A stretch of 47,480 nucleotides of DNA from an uncultured Lachnospiraceae bacterium (GTDB lineage: Bacteria; Bacillota; Clostridia; Lachnospirales; Lachnospiraceae). Both the position numbers and the translations under genes were made by a program. The notes beneath the pieces are model-generated. The model worked only from the letters and a program-made list of their open reading frames with translations. It did not search any database and was not told the DNA's origin. Shown here piece by piece: positions 32,652 to 40,842 of the stretch. Location: contig CAJTTO010000034.1 of NCBI GenBank assembly GCA_910579275.1, positions 1 through 47,480 of the forward strand, given 5' to 3'. The first letter of the stretch is position 1. Each line of letters opens with the position of its first letter.

Positions 32652-34616
32652 TTATTTCTTTTTCTGTATGATATTGTGCTCCTCTAAGAGTTTCTCGATC
32701 ACTGTCCCCCTGACTGCCCGCAGAAGCGGAAGCTTGAGCGCGTTCAACGGTCCCGGAAGCTCAATGTCAAGCGGTGATTTGCCATCCATCAGTTTTACGG
32801 TGCTGTCAAGAAGCTCTCGGATGTCGTACACGCTGCCCCACACTTCGGGCACACCGCGATCCACCTTCAAAAGTCCGTATACTGCCTCCATCGCAGTCCT
32901 TACCGAGTATTCCGTCGTAAAGATTGTATCTCTCGGCGTCTCCGCAAACTGTCCGAGGAATGCGAAATTGACGCAGCCGTCGGGAATGACATCCGGTCTG
33001 TCACCTTTTCTTCTAGGCATGAAGAATGCCGTGATATATGGCATCATGGTAGGAACTGTCACAACCTCGTCCTTTGCCAGTGCAGGGATATCCTCCACAG
33101 GAATTCCCAGATGATAGAGCCATTCCTGCGTAATCTCCTCTCCGGTGCACGCTTTCATCGGTTTCTTCACATAGTCGCCGTCCACATCGGTAAAGAGACT
33201 GTATACCCAGACGCATACCTCATCCTTTTTCTGCTCCTTGAACTGCCCCTGCCTGTTGATTGTCCAGCTCATAAGCCACTTGGAATCCATGCAGCTTACA
33301 ATGCCTCCGGTAACGACATTTCCTGTGCGCGGGTCGCGCTTGCAAATCTTCTGGATCTGGTCGATAATCTGCTGGTTTGACGTGGTGACGGTAGCCGATT
33401 CCCAGTTTGTCTTTTCAATGTCCGAGCAGAACTTCTCGGGGTGTCCAAATGACGCATCCTGCGCCGCAATGTTCTTCCACAGGCTCCAGCAGCCGCTCGT
33501 CCGGACTTCCGCATTGCCGGCCGGCGCATGCGTGTGGTCACCATAGATGGTACCCTCGGTACAGCTGCCATTTGTGACAAACACAAGGTCATTCTCCGTG
33601 AGCGGAATCGTCGTCTCCTCGCCGTCCACCTTGCACACGATGGACTTTGCAATCTTTTTGCCGTCATCTGTCTTTTCAAAGATGACATTGGTCACTTCCG
33701 TCTTGTACTGGAAGGTGACGCCTGCCGCCTCGAGATATTTGACCATTGGCAGAATCAGTGACTCATACTGGTTGTATTTTGTAAACTTCAGCGCGCTGAA
33801 ATCAGGCAGTCCGCCGATATGGTGGATGAAACGCTGGAAATAAAGCTTCATCTCAAGTGCGCTGTGCCAGTTCTCAAACGCAAACATGGTTCTCCAGTAC
33901 AGCCAGAACGTTGATTGGAATACCTCGTCGTCAAACACATCCTCGATGGTCTTGTCATATAGGTCTTCGTCTTTCGTCATGAAAAGCTTCATAATCTCCA
34001 TGCAGCCCTTCTGGCTTAAATTGAACTTGCCATCCGTATGCGCATCCTCACCCTGTCTGACCGTTGCCCGACAGAGCGAATAGTTCGGATCCTTTTTGTT
34101 CAGCCAGTAATACTCGTCAAGCACCGACACTCCCGGCGTCTCTATCGACGGAATGCTTCGGAACAAGTCCCACAGACATTCGAAGTGATCCTCCATCTCG
34201 CGGCCGCCGCGCATCACATATCCTCTGGACGGGTCATAGATGCCGTCACATGCGCCGCCGGGCAAATCCATCGCCTCGAGTATATGGATGTGCTCGCCTT
34301 TCATCTGTCCGTCCCTTACAAGGAAACATGCTGCTGCCAGTGCGCCGAGTCCGCTTCCCACAATATATGCCGATTTATCGTCAACCCCTTCCGGTTTTAG
34401 AGGGCGGGCGAAGGCTTCATAATTACCGTTACTGTAGTATATTCCCTTACTGTTTCGCTCGAATCTGCCGCGCTCCGTGTTGCGAAAGCTGCTTACCTTC
34501 TCGGCCACCTCCTTTTTACGCGCCTCTTTTTTATTTTTTGACACAATTGCCGTGGCGCCTGCTGCGACTGCTGCTGCCGCTGCAACACCGATTTTTACAT
34601 GATTTTTGTTAGCCAT
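32652..34616 (-). CDS. ohyA: Oleate hydratase with N-terminal membrane segment
   Basis: 654 aa. It adds water to the cis-9 double bond of oleate to give 10-hydroxystearate, an FAD-dependent detoxification of unsaturated fatty acids (former myosin-cross-reactive antigen family). GSGLGALAAACFL (87-99) is the FAD-binding loop, and GGREMEDHFECLWDLF (137-152) and the later FVTNGSCTEG are family blocks. Most family members have about 570-590 residues without such a start; here residues 7-25 (VKIGVAAAAAVAAGATAIV) form an Ala-rich membrane or signal-anchor helix followed by a Lys/Arg/Glu-rich coil. This would hold the enzyme at the membrane, where its substrate lies. GGAG precedes the ATG. It is probably monocistronic under a TetR-type operator. 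Confidence 0.95.
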   Translation of the reverse strand: MANKNHVKIGVAAAAAVAAGATAIVSKNKKEARKKEVAEKVSSFRNTERGRFERNSKGIYYSNGNYEAFARPLKPEGVDDKSAYIVGSGLGALAAACFLVRDGQMKGEHIHILEAMDLPGGACDGIYDPSRGYVMRGGREMEDHFECLWDLFRSIPSIETPGVSVLDEYYWLNKKDPNYSLCRATVRQGEDAHTDGKFNLSQKGCMEIMKLFMTKDEDLYDKTIEDVFDDEVFQSTFWLYWRTMFAFENWHSALEMKLYFQRFIHHIGGLPDFSALKFTKYNQYESLILPMVKYLEAAGVTFQYKTEVTNVIFEKTDDGKKIAKSIVCKVDGEETTIPLTENDLVFVTNGSCTEGTIYGDHTHAPAGNAEVRTSGCWSLWKNIAAQDASFGHPEKFCSDIEKTNWESATVTTSNQQIIDQIQKICKRDPRTGNVVTGGIVSCMDSKWLMSWTINRQGQFKEQKKDEVCVWVYSLFTDVDGDYVKKPMKACTGEEITQEWLYHLGIPVEDIPALAKDEVVTVPTMMPYITAFFMPRRKGDRPDVIPDGCVNFAFLGQFAETPRDTIFTTEYSVRTAMEAVYGLLKVDRGVPEVWGSVYDIRELLDSTVKLMDGKSPLDIELPGPLNALKLPLLRAVRGTVIEKLLEEHNIIQKKK

Positions 34617-34656
34617 TTTTTTCTCCTTTCGACTCTCGTTTCCGTGTGATAAGCAT

Positions 34657-34684
34657 AGTATATCACAAAATGACCATTGGTCAA
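34657..34684 (-). promoter_or_regulatory. Oleate hydratase promoter with TGACCA-N-TGGTCA operator
   Basis: TTGACC (34679-34684), a 16-bp spacer and TATACT (34657-34662) form a promoter on the minus strand. The perfect 13-bp palindrome TGACCATTGGTCA (34671-34683) overlaps the -35 and spacer. Such a site is typical of TetR-family repressors responding to fatty acids or other hydrophobic compounds. No regulator gene is adjacent. Confidence 0.7.
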
Positions 34685-34732
34685 TTCCTTTGGCGCTTTA
34701 TTCATTCTTTTTTTAGAAAGGTTATAATTTGG

Positions 34733-35092
34733 TTATGATTCGACCTTCTGTACGTAGACAATGTCCTGTATCAGTATCATCCCCAGCGGCTCTGTCCGCT
34801 CCGTCTCCTCCCCCGCCCCGCTGCCTGCAGTCCGGTCTTGCCCCATGTTTTCTGTCGGGTCATCAAGCGCGACGGTCGACGCGCATTTCTCCGCTGTTTC
34901 CGATTCATTCATCTGTTCTGTTTTTATTTTGCCTGTTTTTGGCTTTCTTATGTGTGCGGGCGGCTTTTCCGACACCATCCGCCAGCACTTCGGGATGTCC
35001 AGCACAAAAAACAACACTGTCGCGGCTGTCCCGAACAGTCCCGCCGCAGCAAACAAAAAACAGGCAATATTTGTCATATCCGATATGCGCAT
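34733..35092 (-). CDS. Small membrane protein of unknown function
   Basis: 119 aa. One membrane helix near residues 8-31 (NIACFLFAAAGLFGTAATVL) is followed by a charged cytoplasmic tail rich in Lys, Glu and Thr and a C-terminal hydrophobic stretch (GMILIQDIVYVQ). AAGGAGG stands 5 nt before the ATG, much better than for any plus-strand frame here. It is the last gene after the Ser/Thr kinase, but a 156-bp palindromic element separates them. The Thr/Ser-rich tail could be a kinase substrate, a guess from position only. No family is recognised. Confidence 0.65.
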   Translation of the reverse strand: MRISDMTNIACFLFAAAGLFGTAATVLFFVLDIPKCWRMVSEKPPAHIRKPKTGKIKTEQMNESETAEKCASTVALDDPTENMGQDRTAGSGAGEETERTEPLGMILIQDIVYVQKVES

Positions 35093-35104
35093 TGCTTCCT
35101 CCTT

Positions 35105-35260
35105 AGGAACTGTTCAGAAATTATTGTGACAAGGACGCCGCATAAATGTTCATCTGCAAAGAAGAAAATCGCAGGCATAGTGGGCTATGTCATGATTTTC
35201 TGATGCCGCAGATGAGCGTTTAGGCAAGTCATTGTCATAAGTAATTTCTGAATAGTTCCT
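35105..35260. mobile_element. 156-bp palindromic MITE-like element
   Basis: Terminal inverted repeats AGGAACTGTTCAGAAATTA (35105-35123) and its complement with one mismatch (ending 35260) close a long imperfect hairpin: further paired parts are AAATGTTCATCTGC with GCAGATGAGCGTTT, GAAAATC with GATTTTC, and CATAG with CTATG around TGGG. No target duplication is evident. The end shares ACTGTTCAGA with the 143-bp element. It lies between the kinase gene and the small membrane gene; the transcript through it would form a stable stem. Confidence 0.7.
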
Positions 35261-35284
35261 TACTCTTTTGCGCGGTTCACGCGT

Positions 35285-36988
35285 CTAATTCTGACCGGAT
35301 GGCGCATGCGTCTTGTAAGCGGCATGTACCATCTTGTGTGCCCCGTCGATAATCCAGCGGATTGTGTCAATCTCTTTTTGGGCAGCGCTCGTCGCCCCCT
35401 GCTCCATTTTCAGCAAATCCTCCTCTATCTCGTTGAGCATGGCGGCAATCTCCTCTCCCGACACGCCGTCTTCCTTGAAATAGCCCACATACTCCACCAC
35501 TCTGGACGCAATTTCCCTGTATATGCGCAGTGTAATGATTTCCCTGTCCGGCTTTGCGTCATTCAGTGCCTTTAATTCTGTAAGGCTGTTCCAATACGCC
35601 CCATATAGCGTGGCATCCGTGCCGTCTATCTGGGATGCAATCACATTTTTGTAGAACGTGCCAAGCTCCACATACAGCCTGCATCTTTGATACTCCGCTG
35701 CCTTTGCTTCGTCATCCGCATAGTCATCCATCGCAGCCTGAAACCAGCTGACTGCCCGCGACTGCCGGTTCTCCTCGTGCACATAATAATACCAGTAAGC
35801 ATTCCCCATCTCATAGCAAAAATCAGCATACTCCTTTGGATTCTTTTTTTGGAAACTCTGCAGATACTTGTGTGTGCTGATGCCCAGTTTCAGAATCATG
35901 TCCTCCTCCGCATCACTAAATACGCCATCCTCGACAGCTTTTTTATAAAAAGCATGATATGCCTCTCCCCTTGCCGCATCCAAGGCAACCGCCTCCATAT
36001 ATAGTCTGCATGCCGCATCGGAATCCGGCGATATCTCTGCCATATGAATGATATGCCGGTACGTGTCACCCTGCTTCCTTCCTGCGGCGGCAGAAAAACC
36101 CAGCCCTCCTGCCGCACACACAAGGGAAAGCGCGGCGACAGCCCCGAACAGCCTGATTCTGCCACGGTATCTGCGCTGTGCCTGTATCTCCAAATCGTGG
36201 TAATGTGCAAGGTCATAGCGCAGCTCCCGAACCGTCTGGTATCTGTCGTCGGGATTCTGTCGGGTACATTTGGCTATAATGCGCGCAAGCCCCGTCGAGA
36301 GACGCTCATTCCATTTGGTTATCGGGTATATCTCATAGGGCGGTTCCGACGGATTATGCCCTGTCACCAGATGGTACAGCGTTGTCCCCAGACAATAAAT
36401 GTCGGTGCGGGCGTCTGTCTGTCCCATGCCGCCGAACTGTTCCGGCGCCGCGTAGCCCTTTGTTCCCAGCCAGATTGTGTCTGCCACGTTTTTCTCCTTA
36501 AACTCGCGCGCCGTGCCAAAGTCAATCAGAACCACGCTCCCATCTGATTTGAGCATAATATTTGAGGGTTTCATATCCCTGTAAATCACAGGCACTGCTC
36601 TTGTGTGCAGATAGTCCAAAACGTCACACAGCTGCAAGGCCCAGTCAGCCACTTTTTCCTGTGGCTGTGCGCCTTCCTCTGTGAGAAGCCTCTCAAGCGT
36701 ATTCCCTTCTATATAGTCCATAACAATGAGAAAATTTTCATCGGAGTCGATGACATCAATGATACTTGGAAGATTTGGATGTTTCAATTTTTTCAATAAA
36801 TCTGTCTCCATGATGAGACTCTGCTTCAACAGATTGAAATCCTTGTTGACCGCCTTTCGGACTTCCTTGACCGCCCATGGCTTATTTGCCTTCTCGTTGA
36901 TTGCAAGGTAGACGTTGCTCATGCCGCCATGCCCGATTGCATTCAGTATTTTATACTTTCCGTCAATGACGGAGCCTATTTTTAACAT
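35285..36988 (-). CDS. Membrane Ser/Thr protein kinase, PknB-like, without PASTA domains
   Basis: 567 aa. The N-terminal kinase domain (about 10-270) has the Gly-rich loop GHGGMSNVY (19-27), ATP-binding Lys41 (AVKEV), catalytic loop YRDMKPSNIML (136-146) with Asp138, a Tyr in place of the usual His, and DFG at 156-158. GTKGYAAPEQF is the activation segment end. A membrane helix (about 283-305) is followed by some 260 outside residues of helical, TPR-like character rather than PASTA repeats, so the signal sensed is probably not muropeptide. AGGAC stands 7 nt before the ATG. It follows the PP2C and FHA genes, making a full phospho-signalling module. Confidence 0.93.
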   Translation of the reverse strand: MLKIGSVIDGKYKILNAIGHGGMSNVYLAINEKANKPWAVKEVRKAVNKDFNLLKQSLIMETDLLKKLKHPNLPSIIDVIDSDENFLIVMDYIEGNTLERLLTEEGAQPQEKVADWALQLCDVLDYLHTRAVPVIYRDMKPSNIMLKSDGSVVLIDFGTAREFKEKNVADTIWLGTKGYAAPEQFGGMGQTDARTDIYCLGTTLYHLVTGHNPSEPPYEIYPITKWNERLSTGLARIIAKCTRQNPDDRYQTVRELRYDLAHYHDLEIQAQRRYRGRIRLFGAVAALSLVCAAGGLGFSAAAGRKQGDTYRHIIHMAEISPDSDAACRLYMEAVALDAARGEAYHAFYKKAVEDGVFSDAEEDMILKLGISTHKYLQSFQKKNPKEYADFCYEMGNAYWYYYVHEENRQSRAVSWFQAAMDDYADDEAKAAEYQRCRLYVELGTFYKNVIASQIDGTDATLYGAYWNSLTELKALNDAKPDREIITLRIYREIASRVVEYVGYFKEDGVSGEEIAAMLNEIEEDLLKMEQGATSAAQKEIDTIRWIIDGAHKMVHAAYKTHAPSGQN

Positions 36989-37012
36989 ATGTTTTTGTCC
37001 TAACCTGTAAAT

Positions 37013-37822
37013 TTACGCATTGACTGCCTTGGCAAGAATCGCCGAGATATTATCGCGCTCCCCCCGCTCTTTGTTCATATCAATCAGATACCGCAGCTGT
37101 CCGTTCATAATATGGGAATTTTCCAGCCTTTTTTCCACACGCCAGTCCATGTTCTCAAATGCCGTGTGGCAGTACGAATATACCTCCATATCCGTCAGGC
37201 TGTGCCGGAAACCGTCCGAACAAACCAGAAAGCTGTCCCCTGCGTACAAATCGCCCTGCAGAAAGTCAGGCTTCACGCTGCTCACTGTGCCGATGCACTG
37301 CAAAAGGACATTTCTGCGCGCGTCATTCTGCGCCTGTTCCGGCGTCATGTGACCAAGTGCGACCTCCCGCGCCACATAAGTCTGATCTGTCGTAAGCTGT
37401 TCCATCCCATTTCCCATCACATAGACACGGCAGTCGCCTATATGCGAAATATAATAACGCCCGTCCAGCAAAAGCATCGCGGTCAGCGTCGTTCCCATCG
37501 TGGCACTGCGTTCCCTGCCATAGTCCAGAATTCTCGCGTTGCATGTATTTGCGAGCTGGTGCCAGATCCGCTCAAGTGCGCTCTCCGAAAATCCCTTTGC
37601 CAGAAAATGCGGAAATTCCCTTAAAAACCACTGTTCATAGGCACGGACCACCACCGAGCTTGCCACCTCGCCCTGTTCTAGCCCTCCCATGCCATCGCAG
37701 AGAACCGCAAATGCAGCCTCACCGTAGTTGGTATTCGCAACTTTTACCGTGAGGCTGTCCTGATTTACAGGCTTTACGATTCCGGCATCGGTCTGTGCCG
37801 CCACTGTATAATGCCATTCCAT
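37013..37822 (-). CDS. PP2C-family Ser/Thr phosphatase (PrpC/Stp-like)
   Basis: 269 aa, cytoplasmic, metal-dependent. Motifs in order: TDAGIVKPVNQDS, VLCDGMGGLEQGEVAS with the metal-binding Asp-Gly, SHIGDCRVYV, LVCSDGFRHSL and ERDNISAIL. All metal-binding acidic residues are present. It reverses phosphorylation by the kinase encoded 24 nt downstream. The start at 37822 is preferred to one 15 nt earlier because GGGAGAGGGG lies between them. It starts 26 nt past the FHA gene. Confidence 0.93.
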   Translation of the reverse strand: MEWHYTVAAQTDAGIVKPVNQDSLTVKVANTNYGEAAFAVLCDGMGGLEQGEVASSVVVRAYEQWFLREFPHFLAKGFSESALERIWHQLANTCNARILDYGRERSATMGTTLTAMLLLDGRYYISHIGDCRVYVMGNGMEQLTTDQTYVAREVALGHMTPEQAQNDARRNVLLQCIGTVSSVKPDFLQGDLYAGDSFLVCSDGFRHSLTDMEVYSYCHTAFENMDWRVEKRLENSHIMNGQLRYLIDMNKERGERDNISAILAKAVNA

Positions 37823-37848
37823 ATGCCCCTCTCCCAATATGCTTTTTT

Positions 37849-39135
37849 CTATTTTGTCAGGCTCCTGAATTCAAACACATCATTCGCAAGCTGCATCAGG
37901 CATCCGTCCTCTAGCTTCCGGTACTCACCTGCCTCCAGCTTTCTTCCGTTTATAAACGTATGGTTGAGCGACCCCTTGTCCACCAGATAAAAGCCGTCCG
38001 GCTTTTGCACAATATCCGCGTGGTTTCTGCTCACTGCCGGATTATCCTTGATACAGTAATCCACATAGGACGCATCCTTTCCCATCTTAAACAGGCTACG
38101 GTTAATCACAACCTTTTCTCCTGTGCGCTTGCGTATAATATAAGTCACTGTATCCGCCTTGTCTCGTGCCTTTGTGCGCTGTTTCAGCTCCAGACTGTCC
38201 TTTGCATTTTTCTTCAGACCGTCAAACTCCTCCGTACCTCCGCAGGCGTCTTCTTCCTCTGCTGCCTGTGTTTTTTCTTCCCCAGACAGGCCTGTCAAAA
38301 GCGTGTCGCACAGTGCCCGAATCTCCGCAAGGCATTGTCCGGCGTCCTTGCACATATCACTTTTCAGCGGTATATATGGCATCAGTATCGTTTCTCCTGA
38401 CTTGTCCACATATATTTCCCGCGGATCGAGCAGCAGCCCGTCTGTGGAGAGCATATACTCCTCAAGACTGAGCGCCGTAGCAATCATGTCGGCAAAAAAA
38501 CGCAGCAGCTGTTCCTTCCCCTTTGTGCCGTCGTTCTCCCTGACATAATCATACATGCTTTTCATCCCCGTGATACGGATTCTCCACACACCCTCTTTGT
38601 ATTTCGCCTGAAGAAGCCCTTTTATCCTGTTTCCTGACAGCATTCTGACTGCAAGTCCATCGACTGCTGCTTCCGCAATTTTGCAGACGCAATACGTCTC
38701 TCCATTCTCCGTCACGTGCTCCGTCCGGAAGCCGTCATGTTCCTGTGCCGCCTCCGCCGCAGGTTCTGCGGATTCCACGGATTCTGCCACGCCCTCCTCA
38801 GAATCAGCTCCGGCTTCACACAGTTTTAGCATCTGTCTGTATATCTGCTCCATGCTCTGGTACTTGCCGATATGCCGCTCATCGCAGGCATCTTCTTCCG
38901 TCAGATATCCTATCACAGTACCGGACGGAATTTCTTCCGTTTTTATCTCGGCATTTTCAATACCGTCGCCCAAAAACAGGGCATCATATGTGACCGCCTT
39001 GATATCGACGGCATCAAGACCAAAGCCGCCGCCTTTCACATTTATCTCGAAACTTTCTTTATGATGTTCCTTCAGGAAGCCTACAAGCCGCCAAAGATAG
39101 TTCTCATCACGCTCCAAAATTCCAATTCTGTACAT
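37849..39135 (-). CDS. FHA-domain protein with receiver-like N-terminus and DUF6382-like middle
   Basis: 428 aa. Residues 1-110 look like a CheY/CpaE-type pseudo-receiver (MYRIGILERDENYLWRLVGF, TYDALFLGDG, GTVIGYLTEED). An acidic linker (about 110-140) leads to a domain (about 140-275) with GMKSMYDYVRENDGTKGKEQ and LLLDPREIYVD, which I associate with DUF6382. After another acidic linker the FHA domain (about 335-428) reads INRSLFKMGKD...AVSRNHADIV...GSLNHTFING, with the phosphothreonine-binding Arg, Ser, His and Asn in place. It should read phosphorylation by the neighbouring kinase and pass it to a partner. AGGAAGG precedes the ATG. Names of the first two domains are tentative. Confidence 0.85.
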   Translation of the reverse strand: MYRIGILERDENYLWRLVGFLKEHHKESFEINVKGGGFGLDAVDIKAVTYDALFLGDGIENAEIKTEEIPSGTVIGYLTEEDACDERHIGKYQSMEQIYRQMLKLCEAGADSEEGVAESVESAEPAAEAAQEHDGFRTEHVTENGETYCVCKIAEAAVDGLAVRMLSGNRIKGLLQAKYKEGVWRIRITGMKSMYDYVRENDGTKGKEQLLRFFADMIATALSLEEYMLSTDGLLLDPREIYVDKSGETILMPYIPLKSDMCKDAGQCLAEIRALCDTLLTGLSGEEKTQAAEEEDACGGTEEFDGLKKNAKDSLELKQRTKARDKADTVTYIIRKRTGEKVVINRSLFKMGKDASYVDYCIKDNPAVSRNHADIVQKPDGFYLVDKGSLNHTFINGRKLEAGEYRKLEDGCLMQLANDVFEFRSLTK

Positions 39136-39169
39136 TCTGCCAACACCTTCCTAATGGTATGTCCATGGT

Positions 39170-40339
39170 CTAATAAAAGATATGTCCGCCAATCCTTATG
39201 CCTTCAAGCCCTGGTATCGGCGTTCGAAAGTAAACACACTGTCCCACATTTGTCGCACCGCTCATTGCCTCGTCTGCCGCCTGATAGCAGCTTGCCGTCG
39301 CGGAATCGTTTGCGAGCGCCAGCGCGAGACGTCCGCTTGCCACGGGAGAAAACTGCTTTTTCTGATAGACGACGCCCACCACGGTATTCGGATAAACGGA
39401 GCTGAGCACCCTGTTTATAACGACTGCGCCTACCGCAACCTGTCCTGCATATGGTTCCCCGCCCGCCTCACAGTATATGATGTTCGCCATCAGCTTACGA
39501 TCGCCCTCCTCAAAGGCGACTTCCGATATGTCGCGCCATTTTGACTTTGCCGCCAGACGCGATTTTGCAAGCTCCTCCTCGTACTTCTTCTGAAGCGCCG
39601 CAATGTCCTGCTCCTGCTCGCTAATCATGGACTCAAGCGCGTCAATCGTCGCCTCTGCGTCCGCAATCTGATTGGAATACTGTGCCACATTCGCGGATGT
39701 CTGATTGACAAGCCCTGCCACTTTTCCTTTCTCCGCCTCCGCTTCTTCCTTCAGCTCATTGAGCGACACAAGCTCCTCCTCAAGCCGCACTTTCGTCTCC
39801 TCAACATGTTCTCTTGTCTGTGTAAACTGCTTCAGCATTTTCTGGTCATACTGGTTAATCCGGTCAATATAATCGCTTTTGTTCAGGAAATCCGAAAAAT
39901 TCGTGGCGGAAAACAATATATTGAGATAACTGTCATTTCCCCCTTGCTCATACATTGCCTTGATGCGTATTTTCATGTTGGCGTACTGTTCATCCTGTAT
40001 ACGGACGGCCTCCTCAAGCTCTGTCTCTGTCTGCGCAATCTCCTGTTCTTTTGCCGCTATATCCGTCTCTATCTGCTCAAGCTTCGTACTCACGTCCGCC
40101 AAATCGTCATTGAGTGTACTCAGCTGTCCCAGCAATGAATTTTTCGTAATCTGCAGAGACTGTTTCCTGTCCTCCGTGTCCTCTTTCGCATCCTCCGTCT
40201 TTTCCTTTTCTGCCTTTGCCTTTTGCAGCCGTTCCAGTGTCGTCTCAGCATATACTGGTCTTGACACGCTTCCGGCGGATAACACTGCGAGCGCTGCCGC
40301 AAGTACGACCGCCACTGGCCGTTTATATGCCGCTTTCAT
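39170..40339 (-). CDS. SleB-like cell wall hydrolase with coiled-coil N-terminus
   Basis: 389 aa, secreted. A signal peptide (to about residue 31, PVYAE) is followed by a long coiled coil (about 32-265, with the Leu/Glu/Lys-rich pattern seen in PcsB and FtsX-controlled hydrolases) and a C-terminal Hydrolase_2 (SleB-type) domain: LMANIIYCEAGGEPYAGQVA, VGAVVINRVLS and GQCVYF. The Glu in YCEAGGEP is the expected catalytic residue. SleB-type enzymes are lytic transglycosylases. The coiled coil suggests control by an FtsEX-type complex. The ribosome binding site GGAGGG is 13 nt from ATG, longer than usual. It lies between rpiB and the FHA gene. Confidence 0.9.
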   Translation of the reverse strand: MKAAYKRPVAVVLAAALAVLSAGSVSRPVYAETTLERLQKAKAEKEKTEDAKEDTEDRKQSLQITKNSLLGQLSTLNDDLADVSTKLEQIETDIAAKEQEIAQTETELEEAVRIQDEQYANMKIRIKAMYEQGGNDSYLNILFSATNFSDFLNKSDYIDRINQYDQKMLKQFTQTREHVEETKVRLEEELVSLNELKEEAEAEKGKVAGLVNQTSANVAQYSNQIADAEATIDALESMISEQEQDIAALQKKYEEELAKSRLAAKSKWRDISEVAFEEGDRKLMANIIYCEAGGEPYAGQVAVGAVVINRVLSSVYPNTVVGVVYQKKQFSPVASGRLALALANDSATASCYQAADEAMSGATNVGQCVYFRTPIPGLEGIRIGGHIFY

Positions 40340-40379
40340 GAATTTTTCTAACCCTCCACGCTATTTCTAGTCCAGCTAA

Positions 40380-40829
40380 TTACTTCATCGTCTCTTCCTC
40401 TAGTGCCTGAATTGCGGCAACTCTCCTACAGTGCTTCTCCTCCCCGGGAAACTGCGTGTGCAGGAACGTATCCACGATTTCAAGCCCGAGATTGGTTCCG
40501 ACAATCCCCCCGCCAAGCGCAAGCACATTCGCATTGTTGTGCTCCCTTGTCAGTTTCGCGGACAAGGTATCGGCGCACAGCGCGCAGCGCACACCCTTGA
40601 CTTTGTTCGCTGTGATGGATATGCCGATTCCTGTCGTGCAGACCACAATGCCGCGCTCGCACTCGCCCGATGCGACTGCCTTTGCGACTGCCTGTCCGAA
40701 CGCCGGATAATCGCAGGAATCCTTGCCATAACATCCAAAATCCTTGTACTCCAGATTGTTCTCTTTGAGATAATTTAAAATTTCCTGTTTTAAATCGTAC
40801 CCGCCGTGGTCACTTCCAATTGCTATCAT
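40380..40829 (-). CDS. rpiB: Ribose 5-phosphate isomerase B
   Basis: 149 aa, interconverts ribose 5-phosphate and ribulose 5-phosphate in the pentose phosphate pathway (or allose 6-phosphate in some relatives). MIAIGSDHGGYDLK is the N-terminal signature; VVCTTGIGISI carries the catalytic Cys and anion-binding loop, and REHNNANVLALGGG is conserved. Length is normal. GGGAGGG precedes the ATG. It starts 13 nt after the Sua5 gene. Confidence 0.95.
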   Translation of the reverse strand: MIAIGSDHGGYDLKQEILNYLKENNLEYKDFGCYGKDSCDYPAFGQAVAKAVASGECERGIVVCTTGIGISITANKVKGVRCALCADTLSAKLTREHNNANVLALGGGIVGTNLGLEIVDTFLHTQFPGEEKHCRRVAAIQALEEETMK

Positions 40830-40842
40830 ACTGAAACCCTCC

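Noticed and set aside
34729..35106. 125-aa plus-strand frame opposite the small membrane protein
   Set aside because: The minus-strand frame has a perfect AAGGAGG site and a clean membrane helix; the plus-strand product is low-complexity Pro/Ser-rich.
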